NCBI RefSeq assembly: GCF_902833085.1
Contig: NZ_CADFEB010000012.1
Coordinates: 1-64,000, forward strand
DNA length: 64,000 bases
Direction: 5' to 3'
From: Burkholderia ubonensis
GTDB taxonomy: Bacteria; Pseudomonadota; Gammaproteobacteria; Burkholderiales; Burkholderiaceae
Numbering within the stretch: the first letter of the stretch is position 1; every line of letters begins with the position of its first letter. Position numbers and translations under genes: made by a program. The notes beneath the pieces were generated by a model that was not told the DNA's origin, made no database searches, and saw only the letters and a program-made list of their open reading frames with translations. Below, piece by piece: positions 59,661 through 64,000 of this stretch.

Positions 59661-61127
59661 ATGAACATCATCGAACCCGGCATCCGCAACCTGGCGCTGG
59701 CGAAGGACATCCTGCTCACGCCCTATGGCCTCGACGAGAGCCTCCTGACGCGCACGATCGCCGACATCTTCACGCATCGCGTCGACTACGCGGACCTGTA
59801 CTTCCAGGCGACCCGCAGCGAAGCGTGGAGCCTCGAGGAAGGCATCGTCAAATCGGGCAGCTTCAGCATCGACCAGGGCGTCGGCGTGCGCGCGGTCGCG
59901 GGCGACCGCACCGCGTTCGCGTATTCCGACGACCTGTCGCCCGAGGCGATCGCGCAGGCGGCCGCGGCCACCAAGGCGATCGCGGCCGCGGGCGGCGGCC
60001 GGCAGAAGGTCAAGGCGGCGACGTCGCTGAAGGGCATCTCGGGCCGCGACCTGTACCTGCCGTCCGACCCGCTCGCGTCGCTCGACGCCACGGCCAAGGT
60101 CAAGCTGCTCGAGCGCATCGAGCAGATGGCGCGCGGCCGCGACCCGCGCATCACGCAGGTGATGGCGGGCCTCGCCGGCGAATACGACGTCGTGCTCGTC
60201 GCGCGCAGCGACGGCGCGCTCGCGGCGGACATCCGCCCGCTGGTGCGCGTGTCGGTGACGGTGATCGCCGAGCAGAACGGCCGCCGCGAGATCGGCACCG
60301 GCGGCGGCGGCGGCCGCTTCGACTACGGCTACTTCACCGACGACGTGCTGTCGCGCTACGTCGACGACGCGGTGCACGCGGCGCTCGTGAACCTCGATGC
60401 GCGCCCGGCGCCGGCCGGCGCGATGACGGTCGTGCTCGGGCCGGGATGGCCGGGCGTGCTGCTGCACGAGGCGATCGGCCACGGCCTCGAGGGCGACTTC
60501 AACCGCAAGGGCTCGTCGGCGTTCGCGGGCCGGATCGGCGAGCAGGTTGCCGCGAAGGGCGTGACCGTCGTCGACGACGGCACGCTGCCGAACCGCCGCG
60601 GCTCGCTGAACATCGACGACGAAGGCAACCCGACGCAGTGCACGACGCTGATCGAGGACGGCATCCTGAAGGGCTACATCCAGGACACGCTGAACGCGCG
60701 CCTGATGAAGATGCCCATCACCGGCAACGCGCGGCGCGAGTCGTACGCGGCGCTGCCGATGCCGCGCATGACCAACACCTACATGCTGAACGGCGACAAG
60801 GACCCGCAGGAGATCATCGCGTCGGTGAAGAACGGCCTGTACGCGGTGAACTTCGGCGGCGGCCAGGTCGACATCACGAACGGCAAGTTCGTGTTCTCGG
60901 CGTCCGAGGCGTACATGATCGAGAATGGCAAGGTGACGTACCCGGTCAAGGGCGCGACGCTGATCGGCAGCGGCCCGGAATCGCTGAAGTACGTGAGCAT
61001 GATCGGCAACGACATGTCGCTCGACACCGGCGTCGGCGTGTGCGGCAAGGAAGGCCAGAGCGTGCCGGTCGGCGTCGGCCAGCCGACCCTGCGGATCGAC
61101 AAGATGACGGTCGGCGGCACGGCATAA
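59661..61127 (+). CDS. tldD: Metalloprotease TldD
   Basis: 488 aa. Zinc site HEAIGHGLEGD (HExxxH, about residue 270) and the TldD signatures YADLYFQATRSEAWSLEEG, GVGVRAVAGDRTAFAYSDDLS and GLYAVNFGGGQVDITNGKFVFSASEAYMIENG. With TldE/PmbA it degrades unfolded peptides, matures some ribosomal peptides and CcdA-like antitoxins. pmbA is not in this window. Confidence 0.96.
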   Translation: MNIIEPGIRNLALAKDILLTPYGLDESLLTRTIADIFTHRVDYADLYFQATRSEAWSLEEGIVKSGSFSIDQGVGVRAVAGDRTAFAYSDDLSPEAIAQAAAATKAIAAAGGGRQKVKAATSLKGISGRDLYLPSDPLASLDATAKVKLLERIEQMARGRDPRITQVMAGLAGEYDVVLVARSDGALAADIRPLVRVSVTVIAEQNGRREIGTGGGGGRFDYGYFTDDVLSRYVDDAVHAALVNLDARPAPAGAMTVVLGPGWPGVLLHEAIGHGLEGDFNRKGSSAFAGRIGEQVAAKGVTVVDDGTLPNRRGSLNIDDEGNPTQCTTLIEDGILKGYIQDTLNARLMKMPITGNARRESYAALPMPRMTNTYMLNGDKDPQEIIASVKNGLYAVNFGGGQVDITNGKFVFSASEAYMIENGKVTYPVKGATLIGSGPESLKYVSMIGNDMSLDTGVGVCGKEGQSVPVGVGQPTLRIDKMTVGGTA

Positions 61128-61142
61128 CCGCATCGCCGCGCA

Positions 61143-61188
61143 GACATTCCGCGTATTTTGCGAAAAACGCGCGGAATGTCCGCATTTT
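61143..61188 (+). terminator. Terminator after tldD
   Basis: A perfect 11-bp stem GACATTCCGCG (61143-61153) / CGCGGAATGTC (61170-61180), loop 16 nt, followed by CGCATTTT. It begins 16 nt after the tldD stop and separates it from the aroG promoter. Confidence 0.75.
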
Positions 61189-61201
61189 CGTCAGTCCCCG
61201 G

Positions 61202-61230
61202 TTGCCAGCCACGCGGCGAGCGGGTATAAA
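61202..61230 (+). promoter_or_regulatory. Sigma-70 promoter of the aroG leader transcript
   Basis: -35 TTGCCA (61202-61207), spacer of exactly 17 nt, -10 TATAAA (61225-61230). The predicted start is near 61237, about 30 nt before the leader peptide ATG. Confidence 0.75.
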
Positions 61231-61267
61231 TTCCGAATCAACTTTTTTGACGAACCCACTTTCCGTC

Positions 61268-61333
61268 ATGTCCGCCAAGTTTTACTTTTACTTTTTCTGG
61301 CATCTCAGACCGCTGGCGGATCGAGAGGGTTGA
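61268..61333 (+). CDS. Aromatic-rich leader peptide of aroG
   Basis: 21 codons, MSAKFYFYFFWHLRPLADRE plus Gly, then TGA. Codons 5-11 are Phe-Tyr-Phe-Tyr-Phe-Phe-Trp, an extreme run of the end products of the shikimate pathway, directly before the DAHP synthase gene and after a good promoter. No strong Shine-Dalgarno is visible. By analogy with pheL/trpL, ribosome position here would sense charged aromatic tRNAs. It is supported by the RNA pairings and terminator that follow. Confidence 0.85.
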   Translation: MSAKFYFYFFWHLRPLADREG

Positions 61334-61395
61334 TGGCGCGTAAAGCGCAACCAAAATTCCCGAAAAAACCGCCGGCGAACCCGGCGGTTTTTTTT
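61271..61395 (+). promoter_or_regulatory. Transcription attenuator of aroG
   Basis: Segment 1, TCCGCCA (61271-61277, codons 2-4 of the leader), pairs perfectly with segment 2, TGGCGGA (61314-61320). Segment 2, CTGGCGG (61313-61319), can instead pair with segment 3, CCGCCGG (61369-61375; 7 bp with one G-U), which is the left arm of the terminator. A ribosome stalled on the Phe/Tyr codons covers segment 1, freeing 2 to pair with 3 and blocking termination. Fast translation covers segment 2 and lets the terminator form. Pairings are seen in the sequence; the mechanism is inferred. Confidence 0.8.
61365..61395 (+). terminator. Attenuator terminator upstream of aroG
   Basis: A 9-bp perfect stem AACCGCCGG (61367-61375) / CCGGCGGTT (61381-61389) with a 5-nt loop CGAAC and eight T residues (61388-61395). 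It lies 33 nt after the leader peptide stop and 129 bp before the aroG ATG. Confidence 0.93.
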
Positions 61396-61523
61396 CGCCC
61401 TTCGCCACCCGGTCGCCGCCGCAGCCGTCCCGCAGCGCCGGCCGAAACGACTGAATTGCCTGAATTGATGAATTTGCCGCCCGTGCACTGACCGAACGGC
61501 TAGCCCTATCAAGGAGAAACAGC

Positions 61524-62597
61524 ATGCCCCCGCACAATACCGACGACGTCCGCATTCGTGAACTCAAGGAACTGACGCCGCCCGCCCACCTGATCCGCGA
61601 GTTCGCGTGCTCCGAAGCCGCGTCCGAGCTGATCTACAACGCGCGGCAGTCGATGCACCGGATCCTGCACGGGATGGACGACCGGCTGATCGTCGTGATC
61701 GGGCCGTGCTCGATCCACGACACGAAGGCGGCGCTCGAATATGCGGGGCGGCTGGTGAAGGAGCGCGAGCGCTTCAAGAACGAGCTGGAAATCGTGATGC
61801 GCGTGTACTTCGAGAAGCCGCGCACGACGGTCGGCTGGAAGGGGCTCATCAACGATCCGCACCTCGACAACAGCTTCAAGATCAACGAAGGGCTGCGCAC
61901 CGCGCGCGAGCTGCTGCTGCACATCAACGAAATGGGGCTGCCGGCCGGGACCGAATACCTCGACATGATCAGCCCGCAGTACATCGCGGACCTGATCTCA
62001 TGGGGCGCGATCGGCGCGCGCACGACCGAATCGCAGGTGCACCGCGAGCTGGCGTCGGGGCTGTCGTGCCCGGTCGGCTTCAAGAACGGCACCGACGGCA
62101 ACGTGAAGATCGCGGTCGACGCGATCAAGGCGTCGTCGCAGCCGCACCATTTCCTGTCGGTGACGAAGGGCGGCCACTCGGCGATCGTGTCGACGGCCGG
62201 CAACGAGGATTGCCACGTGATCCTGCGCGGCGGCAAGGCGCCGAACTACGACGCGGAAAGCGTGAACGCCGCGTGCGCGGACATCGGCAAGGCCGGCCTC
62301 GCCGCGCGCCTGATGATCGACGCGAGCCATGCGAACAGCTCGAAGAAGCACGAGAACCAGATCCCCGTGTGCGCGGACATCGGCCGCCAGATCGCCTCGG
62401 GCGACGAGCGCATCGTCGGCGTGATGGTCGAGTCGCACCTCGTCGAAGGCCGCCAGGACCTGAAGGAAGGCTGCCCGCTGACCTACGGCCAGAGCATCAC
62501 CGATGCATGCATCGCGTGGGAGGACAGCGTGAAGGTGCTCGAAGGCCTCGCGGAATCCGTCAAGGCGCGGCGCGTCGCGCGCGGCAGCGGGAACTGA
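61524..62597 (+). CDS. aroG: 3-deoxy-7-phosphoheptulonate synthase, class I
   Basis: 357 aa. Condenses PEP and erythrose-4-phosphate, the first step of aromatic amino-acid synthesis. Type I-alpha motifs are VVIGPCSIHDTKAALEYA, VYFEKPRTTVGWKGLINDP, GARTTESQVHRELASGLSCPVGFKNGTDG and DASHANSSKKH. It is closest in look to E. coli AroG/AroF; the feedback amino acid cannot be told from sequence by eye. The ATG follows AAGGAGAAACAGC. It is controlled by the upstream leader peptide and attenuator. Confidence 0.95.
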   Translation: MPPHNTDDVRIRELKELTPPAHLIREFACSEAASELIYNARQSMHRILHGMDDRLIVVIGPCSIHDTKAALEYAGRLVKERERFKNELEIVMRVYFEKPRTTVGWKGLINDPHLDNSFKINEGLRTARELLLHINEMGLPAGTEYLDMISPQYIADLISWGAIGARTTESQVHRELASGLSCPVGFKNGTDGNVKIAVDAIKASSQPHHFLSVTKGGHSAIVSTAGNEDCHVILRGGKAPNYDAESVNAACADIGKAGLAARLMIDASHANSSKKHENQIPVCADIGRQIASGDERIVGVMVESHLVEGRQDLKEGCPLTYGQSITDACIAWEDSVKVLEGLAESVKARRVARGSGN

Positions 62598-62621
62598 CGG
62601 GCGGAGAACCTGCGAAATCGG

Positions 62622-62657
62622 CGTGATCGCCACGCGCCTCTCGGCGGGGCGATCACG
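62622..62657 (+). terminator. Hairpin after aroG
   Basis: A perfect 10-bp stem CGTGATCGCC (62622-62631) / GGCGATCACG (62648-62657), loop 16 nt, 25 nt after the aroG stop. No T run follows, so it may be a 3'-end protecting or Rho-assisted structure. Confidence 0.5.
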
Positions 62658-62693
62658 GATTCCATCTGCAGGCGATGATCGACTCTGCTAGAC

Positions 62694-62713
62694 TAGCTAA
62701 CATCTCTTAGCTA
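62694..62713. promoter_or_regulatory. Putative operator of the Phd/VapC module
   Basis: Inverted repeat TAGCTAA (62694-62700) / TTAGCTA (62707-62713) with a 6-nt spacer, directly before AGGAG and the antitoxin ATG. Typical position for autorepression by the antitoxin or toxin-antitoxin complex. Confidence 0.6.
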
Positions 62714-62726
62714 AGCAGGAGCGACC

Positions 62727-62996
62727 ATGTCGACCGTCAATATGCACGATGCCAAGTCGCGGCTCTCGAGCCTCGTCGAAGCACTCGAATTGGGACGTGA
62801 ATCCGAGGTCGTGATTGCCCGCAATGGCCATCCGGTCGCGCGGATCGTTCCCTACTCGGCGCCGAAGCGGATCGGCGCGGCTCGCCAGCTGCTTGCCGGC
62901 CTGAACATTCCGGCAACCGTCGAAGCGTTTAACGCGGGCGACGAATCGATCGCCGCCGACTTTGATGCCAGTGACGAGCAGGGGCTCGCACCGTGA
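62727..62996 (+). CDS. Phd/YefM-family antitoxin
   Basis: 89 aa. N-terminal Phd/YefM DNA-binding fold (MSTVNMHDAKSRLSSLVEALELGRESEVVIARNGHPVARIVPY) and an acidic C-terminal tail (AGDESIAADFDASDEQ) that would wrap the toxin. ATG 62727 follows AGGAGCGACC. The stop overlaps the toxin GTG start as GTGA. Confidence 0.92.
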   Translation: MSTVNMHDAKSRLSSLVEALELGRESEVVIARNGHPVARIVPYSAPKRIGAARQLLAGLNIPATVEAFNAGDESIAADFDASDEQGLAP

Positions 62997-63382
62997 AGCT
63001 GTTGCTCGATACGCATATCGCGCTCTGGGCTGCCGAGGGCGCACCGCAACTCTCGTCGACAGCAGCCGCGTTGATCGAAGACCCCGGCAACATCCTGTAT
63101 GTCAGTGCCGCGTCAATCTGGGAAATCGCAATCAAATACCGCAAAGGCAACCTCCCCGTCCATCCGCGCGACGCGCGCTCGGCGTTCCGGCTCGCCGGAT
63201 TCGCGGAGTTGCCGATCAGCAGCGATCACGTCGAAGCAGTTGCCGCGCTGCCCGATTTTCCGGACCATGCCGATCCGTTCGACCGTGTGATGGTTGCGCA
63301 GGCACTGCATGAAGGCATGCCGCTCGTCAGCGCCGACCCGAAAGTGTGGCGCTATCATGCGACGCTTATGTTGCGTGCCTGA
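62993..63382 (+). CDS. PIN-domain toxin VapC
   Basis: 129 aa from GTG 62993. The PIN ribonuclease acidic residues are visible: Asp6 in LLLDTHIALW, Glu44 in SIWEIAIKY, Asp97 (and Asp94) in DPFDRVMVAQA, and Asp115 in LVSADPKV. The DTHIALW subtype is usually paired with Phd-type antitoxins, as here. Probably cleaves tRNA or rRNA when free. All catalytic residues are intact. Confidence 0.92.
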   Translation: MKLLLDTHIALWAAEGAPQLSSTAAALIEDPGNILYVSAASIWEIAIKYRKGNLPVHPRDARSAFRLAGFAELPISSDHVEAVAALPDFPDHADPFDRVMVAQALHEGMPLVSADPKVWRYHATLMLRA

Positions 63383-63420
63383 CGTCACCTGCGCGACAAC
63401 GCGAGCGACAATGACAAAGA

Positions 63421-63436
63421 CCCGGCTCGCACCGGG
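63421..63436 (-). terminator. Weak hairpin after the flavohemoprotein gene
   Basis: CCCGG (63421-63425) / CCGGG (63432-63436) with a 6-nt loop, followed on the minus strand by TCTTTG. A candidate weak terminator for the flavohemoprotein gene ending at 63466. Confidence 0.3.
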
Positions 63437-63465
63437 CCTGTTCGATCAACCTGCCGGCCGCTCGC

Positions 63466-64000
63466 TCACTCGAGCGCCCCGGACCCGAAGATCTCGGTAT
63501 TCACGCGCTCAGGCGCGACGCCCAGCGCGACGAGCGCATCGCGTTGCGCCTTCATGAACGCGATCGGGCCGCAGATGTAATAGTCGGCGTCCGGCACCAG
63601 CGCATCGTGCTGCACGCGCTCCGGCGTAAGCCGCCCTTCGAGATCGTGATCGATGCCCGCGCGGTCGTTCGGCCCGACCAGCTCGTACAGCACGGTCCGC
63701 TTGACGTTCGCGTGCTCGCGCACCGTGTCGTTGAGCCAGTCGCGGAACGCGTGCACCGCGCCCGAACGGCATGCATGAATGAAGCGCACTTCGCGCGGGC
63801 TGCCTTCCGCGACCAGCGTCGATGCCATCGACACCATCGGCGTGAGGCCGACCCCGCCGGAGATCAGCACGACCGGCGTCGGCACGTCGCGCTTCAGCGA
63901 GAACTCGCCCATCGGCGCGGTCACCTCGACGATTGCGCCCTCTTCGACGCCATCGTGCATCAGCGTCGACACCTTGCCCGCCGGGATCGACTCGGCCTGG
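63466..64000 (-). CDS. hmp: Flavohemoprotein reductase domain (NO dioxygenase), N-terminus outside window
   Basis: About 178 C-terminal residues are visible. They show the NAD(P)/FAD reductase part: GEFSLKRDVPTPVVLISGGVGLTPMVSMASTLV (FAD/NAD-binding), IHACRSGAVHAFRDWL, and DADYYICGPIAFMKAQRDALVALGVAPERVNTEIFGSG, the signature end of Hmp-type flavohemoproteins. The globin domain should lie to the right of the window. If that domain is absent it would be a simple ferredoxin-NADP-reductase-like protein, but the GPIAFM/EIFGSG ending favours Hmp, which detoxifies nitric oxide. Confidence 0.88.
   Translation of the reverse strand, partial: QAESIPAGKVSTLMHDGVEEGAIVEVTAPMGEFSLKRDVPTPVVLISGGVGLTPMVSMASTLVAEGSPREVRFIHACRSGAVHAFRDWLNDTVREHANVKRTVLYELVGPNDRAGIDHDLEGRLTPERVQHDALVPDADYYICGPIAFMKAQRDALVALGVAPERVNTEIFGSGALE

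Noticed and set aside
1..64000. CRISPR array or insertion sequence
   Set aside because: No regularly spaced direct repeats, transposase-like frames or flanking inverted repeats with target duplications were found.

Overview
The window is high-GC chromosomal DNA with very dense gene packing, strongly GC-biased third codon positions and ATGA/GTGA stop-start overlaps. The gene orders (ybgC-tol-pal-cpoB-tRNA-Lys; hda-HAD phosphatase-pcnB-folK-deoxynucleoside kinase-panB; hrcA/nadK-recN; grpE-thioredoxin-like-dnaK-dnaJ-pabBC) and the protein sequences point to a beta-proteobacterium of the genus Burkholderia, probably the B. cepacia complex. The species assignment is inference from recall, not from a search.

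Layout. 1-1224: glyA, cut by the left edge. 1640-2386: ydfG. 2488-7993: the complete Tol-Pal envelope operon, followed by tRNA-Lys(UUU) and a strong terminator. 8601-17178: an AT-richer accessory block directly after the tRNA. It holds a type VI secretion vgrG, a DUF2169 adaptor, a PAAR-like effector with a C-terminal Ntox15-type nuclease domain, and a GAD/DUF1851 immunity gene. Divergent from these is an orphan baseplate gene tssF, and then two unassigned genes (a DUF3592 protein and a glycine-rich protein). 17441-19825: an S24-fold repressor facing a queuosine pair (queF and a VUT-family transporter). 20554-25353: an H-NS-like protein, a hypothetical protein, yiaA, an AraC regulator with a divergent AhpD-like gene, a class II amidotransferase and a small MscS channel. 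25448-37631: dedA, mutL-miaA, a tetR/tetA pair with two tet-type operators, purM divergent from hda, then HAD phosphatase, pcnB, folK, deoxynucleoside kinase and panB. 37791-39067: a second putative T6SS effector-immunity cassette (a BPSL0067-family amidase with two tandem STY0301-family proteins). 39075-48666 (mostly minus strand): fused pabBC, dnaJ, dnaK, a thioredoxin-like gene, grpE, hslR, hemH and hrcA. 48794-62597: nadK, recN, glnE (minus), a YhdP-family giant protein, a nitrilase-family amidase, tldD, and aroG with a leader peptide and attenuator. 62727-63382: a Phd/VapC toxin-antitoxin pair. 63466-64000: the C-terminal part of a flavohemoprotein, cut by the right edge.

How the genes work together. 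The window mixes housekeeping systems (envelope integrity, heat-shock chaperones with sigma-32-like promoters, folate, pantothenate and aromatic synthesis, mismatch repair) with two small interbacterial-competition cassettes. The most interesting non-coding element is the 5' leader of aroG. A 21-residue peptide carrying a run of Phe/Tyr/Phe/Tyr/Phe/Phe/Trp codons is followed by mutually exclusive RNA pairings and an intrinsic terminator, which is a textbook attenuator layout. The most interesting accessory element is the vgrG-DUF2169-nuclease-immunity cassette, which is accompanied by an orphan tssF and two genes of unknown role.
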